Counted from the first letter of the stretch, positions 25,551 to 33,334 are shown. The stretch: 64,000 bases of DNA from Lachnospiraceae bacterium (GCA_024685315.1 JAIKVW010000039.1:1-64000); one strand, 5' to 3'. Translations and numbers: made by a program. The notes: a model not told the origin generated them from the letters alone.

Positions 25551-26454
25551 AGTCAAAAGCCGGAATAAAGCTTTCTGACTCCGTCCCTTCTTCCTGGATA
25601 AATGCGTTATTGACACCTATATCGATCGCGTGATCAATGATCTCGTCATATTTCTTTCTTGAGAGAGTTCTGCCGAGTTCAGGATAGAGGTCCCCAATCC
25701 CAGGCATGACAGTATACTGGCTCATGATACTTGTATATATGTTATCACCGTATGTGCTGTGAAGGTAGTCGATTATATCCGCGGATTCTTTTTCACAGCC
25801 GGGCAGCACAAGGTGCCTTACAAGAACACCTTTCTGCATGATGCCGTTTTCATCGAGAACCGGAGGACCTGCCTGTTCATACATACGAGAAACAGCATGC
25901 TTAGCGACATCAGGATAATCCGGAGCACCGGCATAGCGACGGGCTGTCTCCTTATTAAAGAACTTAAAGTCCGGCAGCCATACGTCAACTATTTCCGATA
26001 GAATATCAAAGGTCTCATCGCTCATGTACCCGCTGCAGTTGCAGACTATCGGGAGATCCAGACCTTTTCCCTTCGCGGCAATTACCGCATTAGCGATCTG
26101 TGGCGCGAAGTGATCAGGTGTTACGAGGTTGATATTAAGCGCGCCTTTAATTTTTAATTCAAAGAAAATCTCCGTAAGGCGCTCCTCGCCAAGGGCTTTC
26201 CCGCACTCGGAAGAGGAAATTTCACGGTTCTGGCAGAAAACGCATGAAAGGCTGCAACCTGAGAAAAAGACCGTACCGGATCCGGAATCACCGGAAATGC
26301 AGGGTTCCTCCCACATGTGAAGCGCAGCCCTCGCAGCCATTATTTCGCTTGTCTGTCCGCAGGCCCCTTTATGCCCGTTCATTCTGTCCGCACCGCAGCG
26401 TCTGGGGCAGAGAGTGCAGTGAGAATAATAATCAGCAATACTAAAACAAGTCAT
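25537..26454 (-). CDS. radical SAM protein of the PflX type (pyruvate formate-lyase activase-like)
   Basis: A 305-residue radical SAM enzyme. CSLSCVFCQN (about 68-77) binds the 4Fe-4S cluster and SAM. An N-terminal Cys set (CTLCPRRCG and GACGQ) forms the extra region typical of the PflX/COG1313 group rather than true PflA. No pyruvate formate-lyase or glycyl-radical gene is adjacent, so the substrate is unknown. It has its own promoter (26499-26527) and its 3' end is coupled to the C39-like gene. Confidence 0.88.
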   Translation of the reverse strand: MTCFSIADYYSHCTLCPRRCGADRMNGHKGACGQTSEIMAARAALHMWEEPCISGDSGSGTVFFSGCSLSCVFCQNREISSSECGKALGEERLTEIFFELKIKGALNINLVTPDHFAPQIANAVIAAKGKGLDLPIVCNCSGYMSDETFDILSEIVDVWLPDFKFFNKETARRYAGAPDYPDVAKHAVSRMYEQAGPPVLDENGIMQKGVLVRHLVLPGCEKESADIIDYLHSTYGDNIYTSIMSQYTVMPGIGDLYPELGRTLSRKKYDEIIDHAIDIGVNNAFIQEEGTESESFIPAFDYEGI

Positions 26455-26498
26455 TTGATCGCGCAGACCCTTGATGAGAACTAAAAGTATCTGTTTAT

Positions 26499-26527
26499 AT
26501 TATAACATACAGCGCTTTATTTGAAAA
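26499..26527 (-). promoter_or_regulatory. promoter of the PflX-type/C39-like pair
   Basis: Minus strand: TTTTCA (26527-26522), 17 bases, then an extended -10 TGTTATAAT (TATAAT at 26504-26499). Confidence 0.65.
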
Positions 26528-26610
26528 TTTTCAGGAAGAGCTGCCGCCGGAGGCGGATCTTTAGTTTATTTAACCGAAAATCAGGGATCTATGATTTTGA
26601 GTTTAAATTC

Positions 26611-26643
26611 TCCCGATATAAGTTAATTTAATATTTCCCGATA
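26611..26643 (+). repeat. direct repeat TCCCGATA upstream of the VaFE surface protein gene
   Basis: TCCCGATA occurs at 26611-26618 and 26636-26643, 25 bases apart, in an AT-rich leader 62 bases before the TTG start at 26705. A related TTCCCGATTT occurs at 29661-29670 upstream of the secreted peptidase gene. The rest of 26530-26704 contains a small GC hairpin near 26542 and no coding sequence I can support. Confidence 0.45.
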
Positions 26644-26704
26644 AAATGCTAAACTCAATTAACGTTTCTATGGGGGGAATGCAGAGGTACGGAAGGAGAG
26701 TACC

Positions 26705-29110
26705 TTGAAAAGATTTGCAGCAATAATACTATGCGCCGCTTTCATATTCGGCTGCTCTGGATTCTGCCGTGTGTCAGCTGAAGCTGAACGGCTTAATACC
26801 GGTGAAGTTTCAATCATGTCCGGCGGAGGGGGATTTATTAATGATGAAGTATACTATGCGACTTCGGACGGAACGATCAGGGTCAACGGTGACCGGTACA
26901 CCGAGATATACAGAAAAAAGGTAAACAGCGCAGATGGCAGCCGCACATACTACACCTGGTGCCTGGAATCGCAGAAAGCCTATTCTGATGTCGGCGTAAT
27001 GACCCCTGTAAAGATATCCGATGCTATCGGAAGCACGGTCGGCGGCGTCACACTTACAAAGGAAAACGTACAGGTTCTAGGGCTGATACATCGTTTCTGG
27101 TTCCTGAACAAAGATAAATACGGCCTTACTGAGGACGGAAGATATGCAATAACAAACGGTACAATGTGGGATTACCTTGAAGAGACAGGTGTCGGCGGAA
27201 ATACCGCAGGAATTACAGGTGCAGTAAGTTCAGACCTGGGAACTATATACGATTCTCAGAATGATTACAAGGAAAAAGTGATCGCCTGGGCCAAGGCGTG
27301 GGCTTCCAAATCACCCAGATCAATTACCATATTGAATGAGTGGGTCTTCACATCTGTAGATTATCCTGATTCATTCCAGCATACCGGGATCTTCTCGGCA
27401 CAGCCTGGGTTCAGCCTTCGAAAAGAGGACGCCTCTGATTCCAATGATTATTCTCTTAAGAATGCGGTCTATATTTGCGGGACCGACCTTGAGAAGATCG
27501 AAAACGCGCAGGTATGGACTTCTTCTGACGGGTATAAGGACGCCGTTTCATACGCAAAAGAACTATCTTCAGATGGAGATATCGCAGCTTATGTTACAAC
27601 TGACGCTGATGGAAATGCAGACTTCATTAAGCTTGAGCCTGTTGTCTACTATGTAAAGGAAATATGTCCTCCGGACTATTACAGCCCGGACCCGGAGGTT
27701 TACAGTGTAAACCTTGGAATAGATGACGGCAGCGAATATGATTACGATATATATGGAGGAGATATTGTTGTAATAAGCAAGGAGAATTCTACTCCTTTGC
27801 TGTCCACATCAGCAATATGTGAAAACACCGGATCACAGTGGGCAGATGCTTCAGGCAGCTGTGTGATAAAAGACACGGTGAGCTACAGCGGACTGCCCGG
27901 GAATACGGTATTTACTCTCAAAGGCGTAATTGTTGAAAAAGCATCCGGTTTTGCGAAAGGAAATGAAATCGCTGAGAGCGAGATAGAGTTTACCACCGAT
28001 GAGGACGGCAAGGGAACAGTTGAAATGGAACTTGACCTTGATGCCTCTCTCTACGACGGCGAGGATATCGTGGTCGGAGAGTACCTATATCGCGATGGAA
28101 CACTGATATGCTCTCATGCAAGTACTGGAGATGAAGATCAGACGATCCATATTAACAGTCTGAAAACGAAAGCTATAATCGATGCTTCAGGGACTAATAA
28201 ATACCATGCTTTTGGAGAGGTTGAGATCAGTGACAAGGTAGAGTGCTCGAACCTTATAAAAGGAAAAGAATATGTGCTTCAGGGAACGGTCGCAGACTGG
28301 GAGACCGGAGAAGTCCTCGGAAGCAGCGAAATAAGCTTTACTCCTGAAAGCTCAGGAAGGACTTCTGCAGAAGTCCATTTCAGCATCCCAGGCGAAAAGC
28401 TTGGAGGGAAGACAGCAGTCATATTTGAAAAGCTTTTATATAAAGGGAATGTAATCGCGGAGCATATGGACCTTACTGACGAAGACCAGACGCTTTATTT
28501 CCCGGAGCCTGAGATAAAGACTTCCGCAAAATATGATCATACGGATTCGGATGACGAGAGCAGCGAGGTGATAATTACCGATACGGTAACATACGACGGC
28601 CTAATCCCCGGAATGACTTACAAGCTGCATGCTGCGCTTATGGATAAGGATACCGGAGAAAAGTTTGTTTATAACGGCGAAGAGTTCACCGAAGAGCTTT
28701 CATTTACCCCAGAGAACAGATCCGGAGAGATCTCTGTCGAATTCACATTGCCTATGCAGGCGCTGTACGGGAAAGAAGCAGTGGTATTTGAAGAGCTGTA
28801 TTTTGAAGGTATCATGCTGGCGAGTCATGCAGACCTGGAAGATGCGGATCAGACTGTGGATTTCCCTGAAGAAAGCACCGAGACCGAGAGTGAAACCGAA
28901 AGCGAGAGCGAGACTGAAACTGAAACAGAGACTAAAACTGAAACGGAGACGGAGACAGAGACTGAAGCTCCGGAAACAAAACTGCTTCCGCCTGACAATA
29001 TCAAAACTGGAGACGGCACTCCCTTAGGCCTTCTGATATTCTGTGCGGCCGCCTCTGCATCAGCCCTCTTCATTTTATTCAAAAAAAGAGTTATACTGCA
29101 TAATAAATAA
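26705..29110 (+). CDS. wall-anchored VaFE-repeat surface protein with N-terminal thioester-type domain
   Basis: An 801-residue surface protein starting with TTG behind AAGGAGA. A signal peptide covers about 1-26. A TQXA/thioester-type domain follows: the Cys is Cys86 in TWCLE, but the second motif reads TNGTMW (Asn151) where TQxAxW is expected. Then come three VaFE-type beta repeats between about 360 and 710, ending in VVGEYLY, AVIFEKL and AVVFEEL plus DEDQT/DADQT. A Thr/Glu-rich linker (about 725-758) precedes the sorting signal: NIKTGD, a hydrophobic segment and a KKR tail. No classical LPxTG is present, so the sorting motif is of the (N)xKTGD kind. Likely role: adhesin or pilus-like stalk. 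Confidence 0.85.
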   Translation: MKRFAAIILCAAFIFGCSGFCRVSAEAERLNTGEVSIMSGGGGFINDEVYYATSDGTIRVNGDRYTEIYRKKVNSADGSRTYYTWCLESQKAYSDVGVMTPVKISDAIGSTVGGVTLTKENVQVLGLIHRFWFLNKDKYGLTEDGRYAITNGTMWDYLEETGVGGNTAGITGAVSSDLGTIYDSQNDYKEKVIAWAKAWASKSPRSITILNEWVFTSVDYPDSFQHTGIFSAQPGFSLRKEDASDSNDYSLKNAVYICGTDLEKIENAQVWTSSDGYKDAVSYAKELSSDGDIAAYVTTDADGNADFIKLEPVVYYVKEICPPDYYSPDPEVYSVNLGIDDGSEYDYDIYGGDIVVISKENSTPLLSTSAICENTGSQWADASGSCVIKDTVSYSGLPGNTVFTLKGVIVEKASGFAKGNEIAESEIEFTTDEDGKGTVEMELDLDASLYDGEDIVVGEYLYRDGTLICSHASTGDEDQTIHINSLKTKAIIDASGTNKYHAFGEVEISDKVECSNLIKGKEYVLQGTVADWETGEVLGSSEISFTPESSGRTSAEVHFSIPGEKLGGKTAVIFEKLLYKGNVIAEHMDLTDEDQTLYFPEPEIKTSAKYDHTDSDDESSEVIITDTVTYDGLIPGMTYKLHAALMDKDTGEKFVYNGEEFTEELSFTPENRSGEISVEFTLPMQALYGKEAVVFEELYFEGIMLASHADLEDADQTVDFPEESTETESETESESETETETETKTETETETETEAPETKLLPPDNIKTGDGTPLGLLIFCAAASASALFILFKKRVILHNK
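28876..28968 (+). repeat. Thr/Glu-coding low-complexity repeat (stalk linker)
   Basis: A run of GAG/GAA and AC(N) codons encodes TETESETE-type sequence of about 30 residues before the sorting signal. The purine-rich hexamer pattern (GAGACC, GAAACT) is prone to slippage and length variation. Confidence 0.8.
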
Positions 29111-29127
29111 TCATATGAGGTCAGATA

Positions 29128-29457
29128 ATGGATAGTTCAAAAACAATTATTGATGAAGTTGTGTCAAAGATGCCTGAAGAGGAAGACCTGATCGAGATAG
29201 CGGAATTATTCAAATGCCTCGGGGACCCTACCCGGGCAAAGATAATCTGCGCCCTTTCCATTTCTGAGATGTGTGTAAGCGACCTCGCCGAAACGTTGGA
29301 CATGAACGCATCAGCCGTTTCACACCAGCTTCGCATACTGAAACAAGAGCGCCTCGTGAAGACCAGACGCGACGGCAAGGTGCGGTATTATTCGCTTGAT
29401 GATGAGCATGTTCAGAAACTTTTCAGGATCGCTTTTGAACATATCCTTGAAGAATAA
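29128..29457 (+). CDS. ArsR/SmtB-family metal-responsive repressor
   Basis: A 109-residue winged-helix protein. DPTRAKII (about 33-40) starts the fold and NASAVSHQLRILKQERLV (about 60-77) is the recognition helix. The metal site appears to be the alpha5 type: Asp92, His94, His105 and Glu108 fit the D-x-H-x10-H-x2-E/H pattern of zinc/cobalt/nickel sensors. The alpha3 ELCVCD site is degenerate (EMCVSD, one Cys). Such genes usually precede a metal ATPase or transporter; here the gene lies between two surface-protein genes and is followed by a terminator. ATG 29128 is 18 bases after the VaFE gene stop. Confidence 0.9.
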   Translation: MDSSKTIIDEVVSKMPEEEDLIEIAELFKCLGDPTRAKIICALSISEMCVSDLAETLDMNASAVSHQLRILKQERLVKTRRDGKVRYYSLDDEHVQKLFRIAFEHILEE

Positions 29458-29475
29458 AATAGAATCAATATGATG

Positions 29476-29516
29476 CCGCAGACCGGACATTAAAACGGCC
29501 TGCGGTTCTTTTTTAT
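29476..29516 (+). terminator. terminator after the ArsR gene
   Basis: CCGCAG-A-CCG pairs with CGG-C-CTGCGG (one mismatch) and is followed by TTCTTTTTTATT. Confidence 0.85.
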
Positions 29517-29598
29517 TAAGAAATTATACTTAATGCTAAAAGAAGATTTCTAATAATACACAATACATAAATATAATTTACAAAATTTTAACTTTGCC

Positions 29599-29627
29599 TT
29601 GATAAAACTTTAAAGTTCTGATATAAA
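29599..29627 (+). promoter_or_regulatory. promoter of the secreted peptidase with palindrome in the spacer
   Basis: TTGATA (29599-29604), a 17-base spacer and TATAAA (29622-29627). The spacer contains the perfect 12-base palindrome AACTTTAAAGTT (29606-29617), a plausible operator. The rest of 29520-29598 is AT-rich without further features. Confidence 0.7.
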
Positions 29628-29643
29628 AATTATCAAAGGATGT

Positions 29644-29692
29644 TTGTAAGATAGTACAATTTCCCGATTTACCGGAAGGACTAATCTTACAA
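29644..29692 (+). promoter_or_regulatory. stem-loop in the 5' leader of the secreted peptidase mRNA
   Basis: TTGTAAGAT (29644-29652) is the exact reverse complement of ATCTTACAA (29684-29692). The 31-base loop contains a small inner pairing TTCC/GGAA. The right arm ends 1 base before the GGAGGG ribosome site, so the stem could protect the mRNA 5' end or modulate translation. Confidence 0.6.
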
Positions 29693-29706
29693 CGGAGGGA
29701 GGAAAA

Positions 29707-32700
29707 ATGAATAAACGTTTTCAGAGACTGATAGCTTTGATGCTGGCGCTCCTCATGATCTTCAGCAGCAATTCTATCGCATCGGCAGGATCGATCAATG
29801 TTTCCGGCAGAATAAACGGAAGCACTGAACATGTCTACACCGACGCTGAGTATTTAGCGCTGGATAAAGACGTTTTCGCACTGATCGCGAATGTCGAGAA
29901 TCAGGCACAGGCAGATCTGACTGCTGTCAATGGCGCAGATTATTATCTGACCGAAGCAGACTACATCGACCTCGTTCCTGAAGTAATTGAGGCAATCGAG
30001 TCTTCTGTCACTTATGTTGACGGAACACTGCAGCAGAACGGCAATTTCCTGGTCTGGAATACCATATCCGGCATTCCCTGCTGTTATGATCCCAGGATGG
30101 AAGCTGAGCTTAATACTCCTTCTGCACCTATCTCTGATGCAGAGATCATGGCAATCGAAGCTGATGCAGAGGCATTTGCTGCAGAACTTAGCTCGGTCGT
30201 ATCTACTTTAAGCACTTCCAGCGGACACACTCCGACATCTGTTAATATCGGTCTCATCCAGCCCTACTGGGAGAGCAGCTCCAGCTACGCTGACAGCTCT
30301 TTCAGAAATTATTCTCCTTACTATAAGTCAATGTGGCAGTCTCTTTATGAGGCTACCGGCGGCAGCGGCGTACGTTATTCAATGACTAACGCAACCGTTG
30401 ACAATATTGCGAACACTATCGAGCAGTGCGGCCTTGTCATCTTTGATTCCCACGGAACCACTGACTATTCCGGCAGCAACAGCGACTATACCAGCAAGGC
30501 TAACAGCTCTTACCTTTGCCTTACTACGGCTACCGGCGTTACCAGCACCGACACAACTGCAAAGACCGGTACCTACGGCACCTATTATGATTGCCTGAAG
30601 GGCAGCAGCTACGCATACGTTAACGGTACCTGCATCGCTAACCACATGGATTCCAACGCGCCCGGCAGCCTCGTTTACATGGGCATCTGCCTGGGCATGG
30701 CTACCGATAAGATGTTTACCGGTCTTCGTAATAAGGGCGTAGAAGTTGTCTACGGCTATTCGCAGTCTGTATCCTTTGTCGGCGAGCAGAAATACATGCA
30801 GTCCATCATGGGTTACATTAAGGACGGGGATACTTTTGCAGACGCTCTTTCCAAGAGCAAATCATCTCTTGGAAGCTGGGATCCTGCATATTCAAGCTAC
30901 TCACAGTCACAGGCGGTTTCCAACAAAGTTGCATTCCCGATCGCGGTATCTTCCGAAGACAGCTATCCGGGGCAGGGCAATGTTGATGCTGTACAGACCG
31001 TATATTCCACCTGGTCGCTCTATGGCAGCACCGAGACCTACACTGTAAATGCTGTTTCCAATAACACCAGCTACGGAACCGTTTCCGTTAACGGATATAC
31101 CGTTACAGCTTCGCCTAAGACTGGCTACTATGTAAGCGGCTATACCGTTACAAGCGGTTCCGCAACAGTGTCACAGAGCGGAAATGTATTTACCGTTACA
31201 CCTTCGTCTGACTGCACGATCCAGATCAATTTCGCAGCCAAGACGACCGTTAAGGTTACCTGCATCGCAAACGGATCCACCTATCAGACGCTTTCCTGCT
31301 ATTCAGGCGAGACCGTAACGCTTCCTACTTCAGCAACCTCAATTGATGACTGGAGCTTCATCGGATGGGCATCCGCAGAGGTAGCAGATACCACTGCAAA
31401 GCCCACCTATTATGAACCCGGCACAACGATCACCGTCAGCGCTAATACCGTTCTCTACGCTGTATATTCGTATTCAGAGAGCGGGACCGGCGGAGAGACA
31501 GTTTATGAGCTTGTAACTGCAGCTCCGTCAGACTGGGCAGGCGACTATGTCATTACTAACAATACCTCCGCAGCTTACGTCCTGAAGGGACTTTCCGGAA
31601 ACCAGACAAGCTACGAGAGCACCTCCAGCGGCGGCGCAGCAGCACTTTCCTCTACCGGAATTACACTTTCCGGCACGACCCTCAGCAATGTTGATGACGT
31701 ATATGTATTTACTGCTGCAGCAAGCGGTTCGTATTATACCTTCCAGAACAAGTCCACCGGTACCTATCTTGCAAGCTACAGCAGCTATCTGAGGACTTAC
31801 AGTACATTAAATACATCATACTGCCGCTGGACACCTGCTATGAGCGGTTCTGCGGTTAAACTGAGCAATACTGCTAGCAGCAGATATCCTTACCTGGCAT
31901 TCTCAAGCAGCAATTACTTCATGCTTGCAAGCTCGTCCAGCTCCACTGTTTACCTCTGGAAAGCTGCTGCAGGAAGCACTGTTACTTACACGACCAGCCC
32001 TTCAGAGATAGAAACTGAAACTGAGACCGAGACTGAGACTGAGACCGAGACTGAGACTGAGACTGAAACCGAAACAGAGACCGAAACAGAGACTGAGACC
32101 GAGACCGAAGTAACTACCTACACAGTCAGCTTCTCCGTTCCTTCAGGCGTAAGCGCAGTTGCAAGCCAGACCCTGGAAGAGGGATCTTCGATCAGCCTTC
32201 CCAGCGCCGGCGCTCCGAGCGGCTACACCTTCCTTGGATGGGTCACTGGTTCTTACAACAATGTTTCCTCAAGGCCTTCAACAGTCCTGACCGGAACCTA
32301 CACACCGACAGCAGACATCACCCTTACGGCACTGTATTCATATACAACGACCAGTACTGAGGGTTATGAACTTGTAACTTCAGCTCCTTCAAGCTGGGCA
32401 GGAAACTATGTCATCACCTACGGTAAAGGCAGCAGCCTGTACGCATTAAAGGGACTTTCCGGCACTACCAGGTATGAATCTACCAGAGCCGGCGGTTCTG
32501 TAAAGCTTGCTTCCACCGGAATGACACTTTCCGGCACCACGCTGACGAACGTTAGCGACGCTTACGTATTTACAATGGCTGCATCCGGTTCATACTACAC
32601 ACTGAAGAACGCTTCGACAGGCACCTACCTTGCAAGCCGCAGCAGCTATCTGTACAGCTATCCATCGCTCAGCACCACTTACTGCCGCTGGACACCGTCC

Positions 32701-32871
32701 ATGAGCGGATCTGCAGTAGTACTGAAGAACACCGCAAGCAGCAGGTATCCTTACCTTTCATTCTCAAGCCGCGGATACTTCATGATCAACAGCTCTGCAA
32801 GTTCTTCGATCTATCTGTGGAAGGAGACCACCGGCACCAGCAGCACGGTCTACACCACTGTTATAAACTAA
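29707..32871 (+). CDS. secreted caspase-fold (clan CD, C25/clostripain-like) cysteine peptidase with twin C-terminal modules
   Basis: A 1054-residue exported protein. The signal peptide is about 1-27. A propeptide-like region precedes the catalytic domain, which carries His249 in VIFDSHG and Cys328 in YMGICLGM, the His/Cys dyad spacing of clan CD peptidases. About 440 onward: a small beta domain, an InlB-B/Listeria-Bacteroides-type repeat (FIGWAS), a 153-residue module (600-752), a Thr/Glu linker, a second InlB-B-like unit (FLGWVT) and a second 153-residue module (887-1039). There is no sorting signal or membrane anchor, so release or non-covalent wall binding is likely. Substrate specificity cannot be read from the sequence. 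Confidence 0.82.
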   Translation: MNKRFQRLIALMLALLMIFSSNSIASAGSINVSGRINGSTEHVYTDAEYLALDKDVFALIANVENQAQADLTAVNGADYYLTEADYIDLVPEVIEAIESSVTYVDGTLQQNGNFLVWNTISGIPCCYDPRMEAELNTPSAPISDAEIMAIEADAEAFAAELSSVVSTLSTSSGHTPTSVNIGLIQPYWESSSSYADSSFRNYSPYYKSMWQSLYEATGGSGVRYSMTNATVDNIANTIEQCGLVIFDSHGTTDYSGSNSDYTSKANSSYLCLTTATGVTSTDTTAKTGTYGTYYDCLKGSSYAYVNGTCIANHMDSNAPGSLVYMGICLGMATDKMFTGLRNKGVEVVYGYSQSVSFVGEQKYMQSIMGYIKDGDTFADALSKSKSSLGSWDPAYSSYSQSQAVSNKVAFPIAVSSEDSYPGQGNVDAVQTVYSTWSLYGSTETYTVNAVSNNTSYGTVSVNGYTVTASPKTGYYVSGYTVTSGSATVSQSGNVFTVTPSSDCTIQINFAAKTTVKVTCIANGSTYQTLSCYSGETVTLPTSATSIDDWSFIGWASAEVADTTAKPTYYEPGTTITVSANTVLYAVYSYSESGTGGETVYELVTAAPSDWAGDYVITNNTSAAYVLKGLSGNQTSYESTSSGGAAALSSTGITLSGTTLSNVDDVYVFTAAASGSYYTFQNKSTGTYLASYSSYLRTYSTLNTSYCRWTPAMSGSAVKLSNTASSRYPYLAFSSSNYFMLASSSSSTVYLWKAAAGSTVTYTTSPSEIETETETETETETETETETETETETETETETETEVTTYTVSFSVPSGVSAVASQTLEEGSSISLPSAGAPSGYTFLGWVTGSYNNVSSRPSTVLTGTYTPTADITLTALYSYTTTSTEGYELVTSAPSSWAGNYVITYGKGSSLYALKGLSGTTRYESTRAGGSVKLASTGMTLSGTTLTNVSDAYVFTMAASGSYYTLKNASTGTYLASRSSYLYSYPSLSTTYCRWTPSMSGSAVVLKNTASSRYPYLSFSSRGYFMINSSASSSIYLWKETTGTSSTVYTTVIN
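31504..31962 (+). repeat. C-terminal module copy 1 of the secreted peptidase
   Basis: It encodes 153 residues from YELVTAAPSDWAG to TVYLWK. Copy 2 at 32365-32823 has exactly the same length and the same landmarks (ITLSGTTL, STGTYLAS, YCRWTP, SSRYPYL, YLWK). The beta-rich pattern with conserved aromatic residues suggests a carbohydrate- or ligand-binding fold. Confidence 0.85.
32011..32109 (+). repeat. Glu-Thr dipeptide repeat tract
   Basis: About 16 tandem Glu-Thr codon pairs (GAAACT/GAGACC/GAGACT variants) form an acidic linker between the peptidase's two module pairs. It is a hypervariable-length candidate. Confidence 0.9.
32365..32823 (+). repeat. C-terminal module copy 2 of the secreted peptidase
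   Basis: Second 153-residue module, YELVTSAPSSWAG to SIYLWK, parallel to copy 1 without indel in total length. It ends 16 residues before the stop codon. Confidence 0.85.
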
Positions 32872-32892
32872 TAATGATGTGATCTAAGTTCT

Positions 32893-32924
32893 AAGGCCGC
32901 AATCTTCGGATTGCGGCCTTTTTT
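32893..32924 (+). terminator. strong terminator after the peptidase gene
   Basis: AAGGCCGCAATC, a TTCG tetraloop, and GATTGCGGCCTT followed by TTTT: a perfect 12-bp stem capped by C(UUCG)G. Confidence 0.95.
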
Positions 32925-32970
32925 AATGATTAAAAAAAATATAAAAAATACAATATAAACTCTATTATGG

Positions 32971-32979
32971 TGTTATAAT
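32971..32979 (+). promoter_or_regulatory. extended -10 for the HPr-like gene
   Basis: TGTTATAAT, a perfect extended -10, 45 bases before the ATG at 33025; no good -35 is visible. Confidence 0.6.
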
Positions 32980-33024
32980 GATTACAGAAATATCTTATTA
33001 AGCCACATTAAGGAATGAACAGGA

Positions 33025-33282
33025 ATGACCAGTCAGGAAGTAATTGCCAATCTGCCGGACGATCTGGATATGTCCCATGCAGTTGAGATGGCTGAATATG
33101 CAGTTAGATATAAAAGCACATGCTACATTATCTATCAGAATAAGCAGGTAAGCGCCAAGAGCCTTCTGGGGATCCTCAGCCTTTGCATTAAAGGAGAAGC
33201 AAAGCTCAGAGTCATGTGCGAGGGAGAGGACGAGGAAGAAGCAGTTAGGGGGATCTCCGGCTATCTTGCGAACATGAGATAA
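33025..33282 (+). CDS. HPr-like protein with altered phosphorylation site
   Basis: An 85-residue protein with the HPr fold pattern. SAKSLLGILSL (about 48-58) matches the HPr segment around regulatory Ser46, and the C-terminal EGEDEEEAV matches the family end. At the active site the family GxHARPA becomes MSHAVEMA: a His is present but the conserved Arg and Pro are not. I therefore doubt normal PTS phosphotransfer and suggest a regulatory paralogue. It is monocistronic, with an extended -10 and a terminator at 33299. Confidence 0.75.
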   Translation: MTSQEVIANLPDDLDMSHAVEMAEYAVRYKSTCYIIYQNKQVSAKSLLGILSLCIKGEAKLRVMCEGEDEEEAVRGISGYLANMR

Positions 33283-33298
33283 ATTCATTGCCTGAAAA

Positions 33299-33334
33299 AA
33301 TGACAACCGGAGGACTTTCCGGTTGTCATTTTTA
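33299..33334. terminator. bidirectional terminator
   Basis: AATGACAACCGGA (33299-33311) pairs perfectly with TCCGGTTGTCATT (33318-33330), flanked by an A-run on the left and TTTT on the right, so it serves both the HPr-like gene and the convergent membrane-protein gene. Confidence 0.92.

Noticed and set aside
26542-26560. GC-rich hairpin near 26542 as a terminator
   Set aside because: The stem is about 5 bp with a 3-base loop and lacks a U-run in either direction that would stop the flanking genes, which both start away from it.
32011-32109. tandem short repeats that could be mistaken for a CRISPR or VNTR locus
   Set aside because: They are in-frame Glu-Thr codons inside the peptidase gene, without spacers; listed as a coding repeat instead.
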